Positions 35,094 through 46,583 of a stretch of DNA of 64,000 bases are shown one piece after another. The DNA is from Bilabrum cf. latius (taxonomy: Eukaryota > Bigyra: Bicosoecida > Bigyra > Bicosoecida). The notes under the pieces are model-generated. The model did no database searches, had not been told where the DNA came from, and worked only from the letters and a program-made list of their open reading frames with translations. The stretch lies in contig OZ237744.1 of the NCBI GenBank assembly GCA_965178125.1, positions 806,001-870,000 on the forward strand, written 5' to 3'. The translations under genes and the position numbers were made by a program. Positions within the stretch are counted from its first letter, which is position 1; every line of letters begins with the position of its first letter.

Positions 35094-36200
35094 ATGTCAT
35101 TATTGTGCAGCATGGCCCTATTCGCTGTCATGCTCTCTGCTCAAGCTCATGCAAGTTCCATCGCAGGCCTTCCATCAAAAAACGAGATTCATGTGGCCAT
35201 GCAACGGGCCGATGACAAGCTAAAGGAAACGATGAAAGACTGGATCTGCAGCTGGACGCGGGGCGTGTATTTTGTCGGCGAGACCGCACGCTGGCAGTCT
35301 ACGTCGAATGCAACATTACTAAAGTACATGGTGGAGTGGGCAAATCGCAACAAGTGGTCGCCCTGCCCGGACGAGGACCACGGGGATCCAACTTTCGGAG
35401 ACAACCAGGCGTGCGCGGCGACGTACCTGAACCTGTACGACCTGGACCCATCGGAGCACAAGAAATCGATCATAGAGCCTACTCTATCTGCATTTGACAT
35501 GCAGCTGCGCAACGGTTCGGACGCCTACTGGTGGTGGGTGGACGCCGTGTTCATGGCCGGCCCTGTCTGGGCGCACGCCGCGCAGCTCACCGGCGACGCG
35601 AGGTACAGCACGAAGCTCATGCGAATGTTCAACGCGACCTCAGGCAGCGCGTACCACCTGTGGAATCCCTCGTACGGGCTTTACTACCGGGACATGCGGT
35701 ACCTCGGCATGACCTTCCCGAACGGCGCAATGTACGCGTGGGGCCGCGGGAACGGTTGGGCGATCGCAGCTCTTGCTCGCATCCTAGAGCACACCTCAGG
35801 CTCCCCCAGCGACCCTGCGTTTCAGTTCTGGCTCGAGCGGTACCGCACGATGGCGCAGAGCCTGCTGCCCCTGCAGAACAGTACGGACGGCATGTGGCGT
35901 GCATCGCTCACGGACCCAGCCGTGGTGCCAAACCCCGAGACTACGGCATCTGCTCTGAACACATTTGCCCTGGCATACGGGCTGAGGCAAGGATTTCTCT
36001 CCCCTGCCAAGTACGCCGGTGCCGTGCTTAACGGCTGGAACGGACTCGCGACCATTGCCCAGCAGCCGGATGGCCTCGTGGGGTACTGCCAGGGCATCGG
36101 GCACGACCCCGAGCCTGCCAACGCGACCAGCACGTCGGACTTCTGCGTGGGCGTGTTCCTGCTCGCGGGGAGCGAGGTGGCCAAGCTCGCCTCTTCGTGA
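35094..36200 (+). CDS. secreted unsaturated glucuronyl/rhamnogalacturonyl hydrolase (GH105-like)
   Basis: ATG 35094 to TGA 36198-36200, 368 residues, intronless, no in-frame TAG. It has an N-terminal signal peptide, then the six-hairpin (alpha/alpha)6 barrel of GH105/GH88: 'DAYWWWVDAVFMAGPVWAHA' contains the catalytic-region Asp, and 'YAWGRGNGWAIAALARIL' is the hallmark 'ARGNGW' motif. Family members remove unsaturated uronic acids left by pectin, ulvan or gellan lyases. With the divergent propeller enzyme next door this suggests digestion of algal or plant polysaccharide, or remodelling of an own wall. Length matches the family well, and the ATG lies directly before the signal peptide. Confidence 0.88.
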   Translation: MSLLCSMALFAVMLSAQAHASSIAGLPSKNEIHVAMQRADDKLKETMKDWICSWTRGVYFVGETARWQSTSNATLLKYMVEWANRNKWSPCPDEDHGDPTFGDNQACAATYLNLYDLDPSEHKKSIIEPTLSAFDMQLRNGSDAYWWWVDAVFMAGPVWAHAAQLTGDARYSTKLMRMFNATSGSAYHLWNPSYGLYYRDMRYLGMTFPNGAMYAWGRGNGWAIAALARILEHTSGSPSDPAFQFWLERYRTMAQSLLPLQNSTDGMWRASLTDPAVVPNPETTASALNTFALAYGLRQGFLSPAKYAGAVLNGWNGLATIAQQPDGLVGYCQGIGHDPEPANATSTSDFCVGVFLLAGSEVAKLASS

Positions 36201-36652
36201 ATTGTGAAGGTGACGTGGCGAGGCCCCGTGGCCATCAGTGCTCTTGGTGACCCTTCGGTTTCGCCTGCGCGGCGGGCGCGTGACGGCACCTGGTGAGACG
36301 CCGAGCCCTTACGTACGGCGTGGCCAGGTCCAGTGTTTCTGGGCGCGACTGAAGGGTTGCAGGCATCGATGCGCAATAATAACAGCTGCAATCAATTCAT
36401 TTCAAACAAATGATGCACGATGTAGGGGTTACATGCAGCTATCCCCATTTCGAGAGTTGCAGTTGGTTCGAAAGAAACGACCAGTACCAGTCCAGCCGGA
36501 AACTGTAAAATCAGCGATGAAAGCTCCGTCTCGTGGTTCAAAACAAGGTATGAAACATACTCCCATCACTGCTGGGCGATTTCTAACGATCAGACGGCAT
36601 GCTGTGGTCACCCCAGTCGTCACGCACCCTCCTACCATCCTCGACCTGCTGT
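36201..36652. other. intergenic, convergent genes
   Basis: 452 bases between the GH105-like gene and eS26, which converge. It should hold both 3' untranslated regions. No RNA gene or conserved frame was recognised. Confidence 0.4.
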
Positions 36653-37030
36653 TCAGGCGGTCGTGGGCTTCTTGTCGGCGCCAGGGCGGGCACCAGGGCC
36701 ATCACGGCGCTCGGCCGGGCGGCGGAAGCGGCGCGGGGGCGCTCGGATCCTCCTGGCCTCGCGGTTACGCACGCGCACGATACGCGAGTGCACGGCGCAA
36801 GAGATGCAATGGTAAGACTTCTCGTAGATCTTGGGAAGCTCGTAATCGTTTCCGTAGACAGACGCAGCCTTCATGTCGTTCATAACACCCTGGTCGACCA
36901 AGTTCTTCGTCTTGAAGCGGGCCACGGCCTTGTCCTTGGGGGGGTTGCACTGGCACTTGCCGCAGTTCACGAGGCAAGTCTTGCCACGACCATGGCGGGA
37001 TCGGCCTCCGTTACGGCGCTTCTTGGGCAT
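36653..37030 (-). CDS. RPS26: 40S ribosomal protein eS26
   Basis: ATG 37030 to TGA 36653, 125 residues, no in-frame TAG, intronless. It starts with 'MPKKRRNGGRSRHGRG' and keeps the zinc-binding cysteines ('NCGKCQCNPPKDKAVARF' and 'YHCISCAVHSRIVR'), then 'NREARRIRAPPRRFR'. eS26 lies at the mRNA exit channel of the small subunit. A cytosolic-type ribosomal gene with UGA as natural stop and no UAG fits avoidance of the recoded codon in strongly expressed genes. Upstream in-frame codons are not conserved, so the conserved Met was taken as start. Confidence 0.96.
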   Translation of the reverse strand: MPKKRRNGGRSRHGRGKTCLVNCGKCQCNPPKDKAVARFKTKNLVDQGVMNDMKAASVYGNDYELPKIYEKSYHCISCAVHSRIVRVRNREARRIRAPPRRFRRPAERRDGPGARPGADKKPTTA

Positions 37031-37393
37031 GTTAAGTTCTGCAACACTTAGAGGGTACGAAAATCGCGGAAAGAAAGATGTAAGTACCACGAGGTGAGGC
37101 GACATCACGAGCACTTCGTCGATACCATCTCAATAGCAGGTATCATGCCTATTTCTATCATTATCTGCCCTATACCAGTTGCAATGAGTATGTAAGGGAA
37201 CAAAAATCGATCCAGACAACTGGCTAGAGGTTTGGTCTCACAACTATCCACGAAAGTGGAAGAAACCTAGAATTTCTGGGCTGTGGTGATCGGATTGGAG
37301 TAGCGTGCTATCACGTGCAAATCTCAATTATCCACAAGGTTGCAACCGGTCTTCACAACTGCACCGACAGAAAAACAGAAAAACACAGTCATC
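37031..37393. other. intergenic, divergent promoter region
   Basis: 363 bases between the eS26 and EMC3 start codons, fairly AT-rich. Probably promoters for both; no RNA gene, repeat or extra frame was recognised. Confidence 0.4.
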
Positions 37394-38295
37394 ATGCAAC
37401 TAATTCTGGACCCATTGATCAGAAATTGGGTTCTTCTCCCTCTTACGGTTATTATCGTGTTGGTATGTGCCATGAGATTGGTTGCGTTGCAGCTAATTCG
37501 ACCGCAGAAAGCTATGAAGAAACTCGAGGTCGGGCAGCGGCAGCTAGTTGCCAGGTCAAAGCGCCTGCGGGACCGTAGCATGTGGATTGAGAAGTCTGGC
37601 TTTGACATGCGAAAGGTAAGTGCGGCTTATTGATCTCGATAATGATCTAGATTCGCAATAAGAAACATATTCGCCCGCACTGCCATCCACAACAGAGTTG
37701 TCCGCAGCACTATCTGGTTGGTCAGAAAGGGAAGGCATTGCGATAGAAGGACGTCCGTGGTCCACCAGCAAACCCAATGTCAATGCTTGATGGACTGAAA
37801 TCTCAAGCTGTGTTCATGCTATCGAACGTTGGACTAGGCATGCTGATCAATGCTCTATTTGCCGGCTTTGTGCTGGTGAAGCTGCCATTTGGTTTGGCAA
37901 ACCGGTTTAAGGATCTGACATAGCGTGATATACGCCTCCCATCTTTGGAGGCGTCGTATGTGACGTCGTTCTCGTGGTACATGATGGTCATCTACGGCAC
38001 CCGCGGCCTGATCGAGCTGTTCATGGGAAGCGCCAGCACTGCAGCTCTAGACGAGGCACAAATGGCGCAGGCGAGGATGGGACTTATGGGTGGGGGTGGT
38101 GCAGGGTAGTACAACCCCGCGCAAGCATTTGCGCAGGAGAAGGTGAACCTGAAACTGAGCAAAGCCAGGCCCAGCATGACTGCCGGGTCATGCAAGCGGC
38201 TGCAGCAGGCCAAGGAGAGGGGGCAGTGGACCAAGTGGACGCAGCAGTGCGCACTGGAAGCATCAGATGCGTGCGATGCTAGGTTTTCATTCTGA
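37394..38295 (+). CDS. EMC3: ER membrane protein complex subunit 3
   Basis: Two exons (37394-37615, 37708-38295) with a 92-base phase-0 intron; 269 residues ending at TGA, close to the family's usual 260. Exon 1 gives 'LDPLIRNWVLLPLTVIIVLV', the first helix, and the 'RSMWIEKSGFDMRK' loop; exon 2 begins 'HYLVGQKG', then 'PPANPMSML', two helices and 'RFKDLT' TAG 'RDIRLPSLEASYVTSFSWY'. In animal, plant and fungal EMC3 the TAG position is Gln ('RFKPMLQQGI', 'MLQRGI'). Other TAGs are near 37744 and 38107. EMC inserts tail-anchored and polytopic proteins into the ER membrane; EMC3 is the YidC-like insertase. This gene is the best single-gene proof that UAG is sense and Gln. Confidence 0.95.
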
Positions 38296-38416
38296 ATGCT
38301 CGATCGATAGCAACAAGCGAGCTTGGGAAGCCACAATTTGCGTTCAGAACTGCATGCACTGCACACATTACAATACAAACGCCACCGATCGGATCCAAGC
38401 GATCGAAGCAGACTCA

Positions 38417-39469
38417 TCAGCGCAAATAGGAAGCGCCATTCACATCGATCACCGTCCCAGTCGCGAAGGGGGCCCTGCCAGACGCCAGGAACTCCACAGC
38501 AGCCGCTACCTCGCCGGGCCTCGCGACCCTTCCCCAGCTGCTCTGCGCCTTGACCGCCGGCCCCCTCGCAGGATCCGCAAGCACCCCGGCCGCCATAGGG
38601 GTCGCCACGAATCCAGGAGCCACGGCCGTGACCACGACACCCAGCCCGCCCAGCCGCTGCGCGAGGGACTGTGTCGCGCTAATGAGGGCGGCTTTGTGCG
38701 CGCCGTACGCCACTGCGTTGGGCTCCCCGCGGTATGCGCCTCGGCTGGCGACATTCACGATTGAGCCCGAGGCTGTGGCGGCGATTCCTCCTCGCTTCAG
38801 CTCCGTGTCGCGATGGCGAGACTGGACGAGCTTGGCGAACTGACGGGACAGGGCCAGAGGAGCCGCCAGGTTGACGGCAAGCGAGCGAGCGAGAACGCCG
38901 TCCCAGTCTTCCTTGCCGCTGGAGAGCATGTCTACCTCTTCGTACAGGCCAGCATTGTTAATGAGAATGTCAAGCTTCTGCTGGCCTTTCGATTGGGAGC
39001 GAATCAACCCATCTGAACTTTGTACAAGGCAATCCAGATCCGCACAGCTGCTTGCGTCCGACTTGCTTCCCTTCGCTGCACCCGTGTCCAGCGATAATGA
39101 AGGCGTGAATCGACAGCCGATTATCGGGAATACTTGATCGTTTGAAACGCGGACGGCCATGCACTGGTCTTTTGTTTCACTGGCCCCCGCCTAGTTGCTG
39201 CCGAAGTGGATTACAACCGAGTAGCCTCTTTTAGCCATCTCAACACATACAGCGCGCCCTATTCCAGACGATGCTCCTGTTACGAGTGCACCCTTTGGGG
39301 CTGCTTTCTGGTCGTCGCAATCCCCTCGGAACAACTTGCCTGTGGAGCTGCTCGATTGCAAGGCACCCTTCCGGGCCCTCATCCACAAGCCAAAAATAGC
39401 GCCAATCAAGGCACCACCAGCTACTGCTCCACACAGAAACTACGGGAAGCCGTTTTTTGCGCTTGACAT
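38417..39469 (-). CDS. membrane-anchored short-chain dehydrogenase/reductase
   Basis: ATG 39469 to TGA 38417, 350 residues, in-frame TAGs at 39440 and 39191. An N-terminal hydrophobic segment ('LCGAVAGGALIGAIFGLW') should anchor it. The Rossmann domain follows: 'ALVTGASSGIGRAV' (cofactor Gly motif), 'LDILINNAGLY' (structural NNAG), the catalytic Ser in 'GSIVNVASRGAY', and 'YGAHKAAL' (Tyr-x-x-x-Lys). The C-terminus 'FATGTVIDVNGASYLR' matches the FabG-like subgroup, which usually acts on 3-oxoacyl or steroid-like substrates with NADP(H). The upstream start, which completes the anchor, is reachable only if the TAG at 39440 is read as sense. Substrate unknown. Confidence 0.92.
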
Positions 39470-39673
39470 GCTTTCTAGCCGTTTGATGAAAGTGCTACTG
39501 GGCAAGAGGCTGCGTTCAAGATGCTCGCACTCGGAATGCGACGAACTGCAACTGCGTGCCTGCGACACTTGATGACTGGGCATAACCAAGACCCATCCTG
39601 GAATTCGACGGTAATTCTAGATTCTCCCCAACTTAAGCTGGTGCATTATTTGGAACTGGGGTGAACTGTTCCA

Positions 39674-41677
39674 ATGGGTTCCATTAGCCCAGCAGTGGAC
39701 CCGCCTCCAGTGCATGCCCGACAGGCTAGCACTGATGCGGTACTTTCGTTTAATAGCTTGAGCTCAGACTCGATCGTGGGTCTTGGAATGCCATCATATG
39801 GACGGCCTAGGTGCGCCAAGTGGGTAGTAGCAGTATGCAGCCTTGCATTTGCGTCGAGCATCGGTGCTGACTACGTATGGTTCATGTCAAATATTATAAA
39901 TACCAAGGATGAGGCCGTTAGACTCATGAGAACGCAGCACGGGCTATGGATGGGAGTCGTTGCCGGTGCGAGTCTGATGCTTCCCCTCGTTCTGGCTTTG
40001 ATTCTCAATCTGCTAGGGTGCTGCTTCGCCTGCGGGCAGAAACTCATCGAAGGAAACGGGTCTGGTGTTGGAGCTGCCCGACAGAAGGCAATGGCACACA
40101 GCGCATTCGACGTGGTCGGCCATGTGGGCCGCGTGATCCTCTCCCCGGTGCAGCCACTCGCCGTCGTGCTCATACCACTGGACGACCAGGGCAGGGTGGA
40201 TCCCAGGCAGTTCTTGCGGCTGTCATTCGACTCGTTCATTGCAAGCACCATATTTGTGGGGTTTCACATAACGGCCCAGCTGCTGGTGCAGGCACGCGTG
40301 CAGGTAGAGACGGATGGTCTTGCGGATGTGTGCTACGTGATTTGTCTAGTATTTGGTCTGATGGTGCTCAGCGTGCGGTTTCCCATAATGGACTTGTACA
40401 TTGGAGCAGGTAGGGACACGGATTTAAACCAAAGGCTGGTCCGACCAAGGGGCAGCGTTGTCGTGAATGCCTTGGTGCTGAGCTTTGCCGCCCTGCACTG
40501 CTTCTGCGGGGCTGGAATCGCCATCCTAGCCTTCAGTCTGTTCAGAAATACGTACCACGTTAGAGATGGCCACGGGATCCATATCCTGGCACGGCGGCAG
40601 GGGAGTGATTTCAGCGACGTGGCCCCGAGTGGAGCGTTTGAGGAACGGGCCGGGGAACACGCCGGGGAACAAACCGACGATCGTGTCAGTGGTGATCTTG
40701 GTGCCTCCTTTGGTGCATCCCAGGCGTACGGCCTCACCCCCTTGGTCCAGGCGGGAGTGTTCGGGTCGTACGCGCTGGTGGCCGCGATGCAGCTCGCTTA
40801 CTTGCACACGTTCGGTGACATGGGAATCGCGGGCGGTTGGAATGCGTGGCGGTCCACGACGTAGGGCCGCAGCTGCTTGGAGCTGACGTATCGATTCGTG
40901 TCGCTCGTCCTGCTGCTGCCCTTGATGTGCTCCATGCTGGCACTCATCTGCCCCGGCCTCGCGCTGCTTACCCGCATACTTTCAGGTGCTCTTTTTGACT
41001 CCGGAACGAGGTACAGGTACGTACGGGGCGAGGTGGGCGCGATTTGGGACATCCACGGCCACGCGACGCTGGGCCAGGGTCTTGCCCAGTCAGTCGTGAT
41101 CTTTGCCGGAAGCGTCGCAGCTCTCGTGGACTTTGAGCTCCGCGCCGTGCCGCCCCCTCCCATTGCCCAATGGATCATTCTCGTGGTTTCAGTCGCTTCT
41201 GCGATGCTCGTCATCGTGAACGCGTTTCTTGTCGCGGTCCTGCGACCGGCTGGCTGTTGCGGATGGTCGCACGAGGGTATGATGCATGCCATCTAGACTT
41301 GTGAAACTCCCTGCTGCAAATAGCTTTTAGGGACGGTATTTTTGGACGGGACTGAAACAGTAGGTTCCCAGGGCGATGATGCACGCAGAAACGGAAATTC
41401 CTCGGCGTCGCAGCGCCTGCTCAACGGAGCCAGCGTGAACCGACCGGCAGGTACTGCGGCCGGACAGCTCCACCACCCCGGAGATTCACGGCAACGCGAT
41501 GATAGGATGGAAAACCTGCTTGAGCGACTTGCAGAAGAAAGTAGTGACTCCGGCATGAGCTGTGGAGGGGCTGGAACCCCGAGTAGCATAGATTCGCCTC
41601 GGCGTGCTATCGCTAGCACCAACGAATTAGGCAGAACCAAGAGCTCCCTGCAGATGATCACGCTCACCGACGCCTGA
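39674..41677 (+). CDS. multipass membrane protein, unrecognised family
   Basis: ATG 39674 to TGA 41675-41677, 667 residues, in-frame TAGs at 40862, 41294 and 41318. A short Pro/Ser-rich N-terminus precedes about nine hydrophobic segments (for example 'GVVAGASLMLPLVLALILNL', 'FVGFHITAQLLV', 'VVVNALVLSFAALHCFCGAG', 'LVLLLPLMCSMLALICPGLA' and 'WIILVVSVASAMLVIVNAFL'). The C-terminal about 110 residues are hydrophilic, Ser/Arg-rich and look cytoplasmic ('MENLLERLAEESSDSG'). I do not recognise a family; transporter or channel are both possible. It is the last gene before the surface-protein array and has no sequence relation to it that I can see. Confidence 0.7.
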
Positions 41678-41889
41678 CCTCGAGTCTGCGTCTGGTCTGG
41701 CATGCTATCAGAGCACAGGCCCTTCGGTGACGGCCAGCGATGCGCCCTCAGGCTGCAGACGTCCAGGCAGGCTCCGGATCCTGTGATGTTGCTTCGGCAC
41801 CGTTTGCGTTTGTTGTTGTTCAAAGACGCACTCAAGGACAAATTTGCCACTTGAATGGTTCTGACATCCTGAAAATACCTTGTACGTTC

Positions 41890-44800
41890 ATGGCACATGC
41901 AGCAAAGCACCTGAAGTAGAATATTTGCGGAGCACTCTTGGCCGGATTCCTTTCGACAGCGAATGCCATCCACATATCCGATGCCATGGCGCGAAGTGGA
42001 CCCCAAATCATGATGTCTAGTGCAAGCTATGTAAACACTTGTAATGGTGAGCATGCCTGCTTATTGTATTCATATGAATCGAAGCGAACCTTTTAAATTG
42101 CACAAGAGCGGTTCATCACTTACAAATTTCTTGCAGCCACCTGGTTCGCCACTCGAGGCCCCAGCTCCATCGGCATCGGTGTCCATGCCACTCGAGACAA
42201 GCGTGTCATCGACTCTGCCGATGCCGCGGCGCGCCCGTCTCCTGATGGCGCTGACCTGGCCGGCTGCGAGCTGGTGCCCATCCCATGGACCCCTCGGGTC
42301 CCAGGCAACATGTCTCGGTGGCAGTGGGGCGGGGCCATGCCTGGGGGTATTGGAGGTGCGATGGGTCCGATCGCGGCGTGCAGGCAGAACGGCACTGACG
42401 GCGCTTCTGCGGCCATCGAGGAGTGTCTGGTGAACGCGACGCTGTCGGCTCCGATGGACGGGAGGTACCCGGCTGCAGCATCCCCGCAGGAGGCCCCATA
42501 TGCTGTGGGTGTGTCTCCTCGGAGCAGCGCGTTGTTGCCTCCGACTCGATCAGTGGAGCCGTGGACGACGGAGGAGTGGGTATTCCTCTTCCAGCAGGAC
42601 GGTGATATAGGCGATTGGCAGACTGGCGAGCTCTTGACAGGATCGTACCAGAGATACCGGGGAATATCGTCAGTGGGTGAATCCAAGCATCCGTGGGCGC
42701 CCACCTATTACAGCGCATTTCTGAACGCAGTTTCCTTTGGGCAGTACGTCGTTTTTGCCCCGTTCCGAGACCCGATAACGGACTTGTACCGGAGAGTAGG
42801 GACTGCGTATCTTCCCATGGTGTCTTGCGGTGCAGCTGTGCTGACCGATGTGTGCACTCCTGCAGGTGTACCAATCGCACCAAATGATACGTGCAGATAG
42901 GCCACAATGTGGCACAAAGTTCGGGCGAATGTGTCCAAATAGGCGTGCGAGCTGCACCCAGCGTAGCCGTCTGCTGCAGCCGCTTAGACATTCCCAATAA
43001 ACAATGGCTTGGCATCGAGCGTTATCAAGGATGTGCTGGTGTCCCACATCCCCAACCCACCAGGTACTACTTCATACCCATTTCCAGTGTCTGGAGCAGG
43101 TGTCGACAACAGGTGGCATCAGCTAGTCACCGTGGTGTATCCGCCTGGGACCGTGGCAATTATGTCGGTGCAGAGCGACGGAGACAGGACAACATTTCCA
43201 CCGCTGCAATACCCTTGGCAACTGAATCGTGGGTACGTGGTGCAGACGATGATGAACATAGCCCAGATTCCTGCTCTTTTTTCGCCTAACGCTGATGCGC
43301 AGTACAGCTACTCAGATGCTGGTTCCATGGTATGCGACAAAGGTGGATACGTGCAGACGCATGGCATGCCCAGCAATTTCACTTTCGACGCCTTTGTGTC
43401 CGCCCAGGTCATCTTGGACGATCCATCCTGTGTCGCCACGCAGACATGCAGTCCCGTGGCTCCCAGGAACCAGACACCTGGCAGCCCCGCCGTGTAGCAG
43501 GCCGTGAAGGACTGGATCAGGGATGTGTACTGGAAGCAGCCCATAGGCACTCGCATCCCACGCTTCGGATGCGCTGTTGACTACTTCATGCCGCCGTATG
43601 ACAACATATTCAGTATATTTGATCTGGTGCACATGGACTACCCCGCTGCAGCCTCCACCCGCATGGCCACCATCGGAGGATATGGCATGCCGGACCAGGC
43701 CCCAGCCAGAGGGACATGGAATGCGTCATCTAGCCATTCCACAACTACCAGTAGTATCCCAAGCTCAAAGGAAAAGTAGCGTCCTTCTGGCAGAATCGAT
43801 TCAAGCAGGATTCCCTGGCGACCTGTGCGACCAGCCGATCCAAACGGCCCTCAGCCATTACCGCGAGATCGGCCCGTGCTGTAGGGGCCCAAGGCCAGGT
43901 ACAGGGGTGCGGCGCTCTGGAGGCTGACGGCGCCGCCCGTCAACAAGTCCCTGCCGGCCATCCAGGGCGGGTACTGGACATGCATGGAGACGTCGCCGCT
44001 GGGCGCGTTCTTCATGCGTCCTGTGTGTCGGGCGGAGTGTTTGGATCCGTCGCGCGTGGCCGTGGACGTGGGCCTGCAGCGGCGGGCTGGCGATGGGTCT
44101 GGGCATGATGCGGGTCAGCATGGCATGTCTCTGGTGGCATCGCTGGCGCGTCCGTGGCTGTCGGCGTGGGGCGGGTATCCGTCGCTGGTGCAGAGCGAGA
44201 GCGTGGTGCCTCGATCGGACCGTCAGGGCGGGGGCATGGTGGCATCGTTCGGGAGCTGGTCTGGGTGGGGCGCGTGGCATGCGCCTCGGTACAGGCTGGG
44301 AGACGAGGTGGAGACGGACATGCGGTGCGTGCGCGACGTGGGCAGCAGCGTGTCGTGGCAGTCATTGTGGGCGCAGCGGGAGCCGACGAGCCGCGCGGAC
44401 GTGTGGCTGACTCTGTCATTCGACCGCGGCTACTGGCCAGCGGCATAGTCCAGCTCGGTGGGGGATGTGGGTCTGGACTACCCTCAGCCCACAGCGGCGC
44501 AGGTGCGTCGGCTGGAGGCGGAGGTGTCGGCCGACGTGGGCGACTTGCTGGGCGAGGTGGACTGGACTGCGCGCGGGCGGGGCGTGGAGGTGGGGATCGG
44601 GGAGCGTGTGAACAGGACAGCAGGCAACGACACGGTGGTGGCGCGACTGCAGACGCGGTCGATCGAGAGTCGCGTGATGTGGGTGCGGGCGCCTGGGCGT
44701 GTGGGTGTGGACTCGTTCCCGATGCATGTGCGTGTGCAAGTGTCTCTGAAGGAGCTGGCAGCAGTGCTGTATCCTTCATCTGTGAGTGGTGGCGTGCAGC

Positions 44801-46566
44801 GTGGTCGGTCGGCCGGGACACTTGCTCAGTAGCTGGTGGGCATTTTGCGCGGGCATCGTCCCGGGGCGGAGGGGGGAGCGTGGCTACCGGCGGTGGACGC
44901 AGGGAGTGTGTCATACCGCGTGCGTCTGCCTTGCTTGTCGGGCGGATATGGGTCGGATGCTCGTGAGTGCGGGGCGGTAGGCGCGGGATCATGGGTGAGC
45001 GCGTCTGGCGGGGTGTAGCTGGGGGTGTTGTTTATGCTGATTGTAGGTGTGTTTGGGGTAGTCGCAGGCTGGTGGATGCGTGGCTAGTACCTCAAGGACC
45101 GCATCGCAGTTGCAAATAGGAAGCCACTGCTGTCTGTTGCCTCCTCCAGAACACCAGACTCAGTAGAACATAGACTTAGGCTGGCTGATGCAGGGTCTTA
45201 CAGTAGATCAGAAGAGGAATTGACCTCATTTTCATGGAGATATGCACAGCTGTGTGGTGGGTTGGTGGGTGTGTTGAGTCTGTGGCGCTGGGCGCAGTAT
45301 GTTTGCCTTGGTGTCCTTCTTTTGTCCGTCAGGCTGAGCGGCCCCGGAACGTTGGTATTGATAGGCCTGCTGGTCGCTATTATAGGCCGAGAAGCCTTGC
45401 AATGGCTCTATGGCGGGACATTGTACAGCGGTAGCGAGTTGTCTGATGAGCTCTTGGCCATGGACGAGATCTCGCGGCCGGGGTTGCGCACGAGTTCATC
45501 TGGTCTCGGGTCAGTTCCAAGAATAATTCGCCACCGGAGAACAAGCGAGCTTTGGAAGTCCTCGGATGAACCAGTCGGTGCCAGGTTGTCGAGATAGACG
45601 GGTGGTGCCAAGGGCTCGAGCTACGCCCACAATGATATTATCTCGGCATCGCCGTCTTCGCCAAACGAACAGTCTACGGATGGTAGTTTGAACGAGTAGG
45701 ACGAAGATGACCCAGTTTTTCGCCTTTTTTCATAGCAAGGTAGTTCAATGTTCAAGAATCCAGGCGGTCCTGGACGGCTATAGACCAACGGCCGCTCGTA
45801 GGCAGCTGGATCTCAGCCTGATGACCTGGTGCTTGGCTGGAGGTAGTCTACTTAGGGCGCTGACACAACCCTCAGCAGCTTCAGTCGCGATGAATCTATA
45901 CCGTCGCAAGAAAAGGACTTCCAATTAGACTAGGATTGCTCCATAGAAGACTTGGAGATCGAGCTCCCTGGGGTAGCGGGCGCAGATGAGACCGTGGAGC
46001 CCAGTAGACCAGCGCCGGTGGCCGTCACGCGGCGAGCAACGCGACTAGTACCCGGAATTCTCGCTGCACACATGGGCAGGCACCTGGGTGCAAGTATTCT
46101 TGTCAGACTCTTGTCGGCGATTCAGTGGGACGCCTTCCAGCTGCTGTGGAGTGGCGCAGCGGAGTCGCTAGATCCAGTTGCTCCGTATTTACGCAAACTC
46201 GCAAGGGAGGGGTTGGCCAGTGGTGACATGGCTCCTCCGAGCCGACAATTTCTAATGCGAGCGCTTGGGTTGGCGTGGTTAGAGCGTACATCATCGTGGT
46301 TTCGATCGCTGGAAGACGCCTGCGTGGCTTTTGCTGTTGCCTGGTCGGCCCTGTGTGCCTTTGGGATCTGTAAGTGGTAGCAATGCATGGTGTCCTAGGC
46401 TGCTTCTCCTGAGGCGATTGCGTTCATAGCCACTGCACCAGAGCTTTATTGGGAGCATCTCGTTGGGGCCACTGCGACAACAGCGATTCTGACTCTAGCG
46501 CTGATGGTTGCATCATGCTGTTGGACAGTTTGGATGCATTCGCAAGCGTGCATGCGGTGGCAATGA
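41890..46566 (+). CDS. giant mosaic surface membrane protein, copy A
   Basis: Exon 1 (41890-42046) encodes a signal peptide; a 90-base phase-1 intron; exon 2 (42137-46566) ends at TGA; 1,528 residues with about 22 in-frame TAGs, one inside the signal peptide. Order: Cys-containing ectodomain starting 'ATWFATRGPSSIGIG', conserved blocks ('NPPGTTSYPFPVSGAGVDNR', 'QVILDDPSCVATQTCSPVA', 'DWIRDVYWKQPIG'), a second ectodomain ('WTCMETSPLGAFFMRPVCRA'), a membrane helix (about 45020-45080), a two-helix unit with 'GGLVGVLSLWRWAQYV', a hydrophilic linker with eight TAGs (45595-45933), and a C-terminal module with two or three helices. In four places its TAG aligns with CAG or CAA of sister copies. It is the most diverged copy. 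Function unknown; a surface recognition or antigen role is inferred from the mosaic pattern. Confidence 0.85.
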
Positions 46567-46583
46567 AACAGGCAAATGAAACT

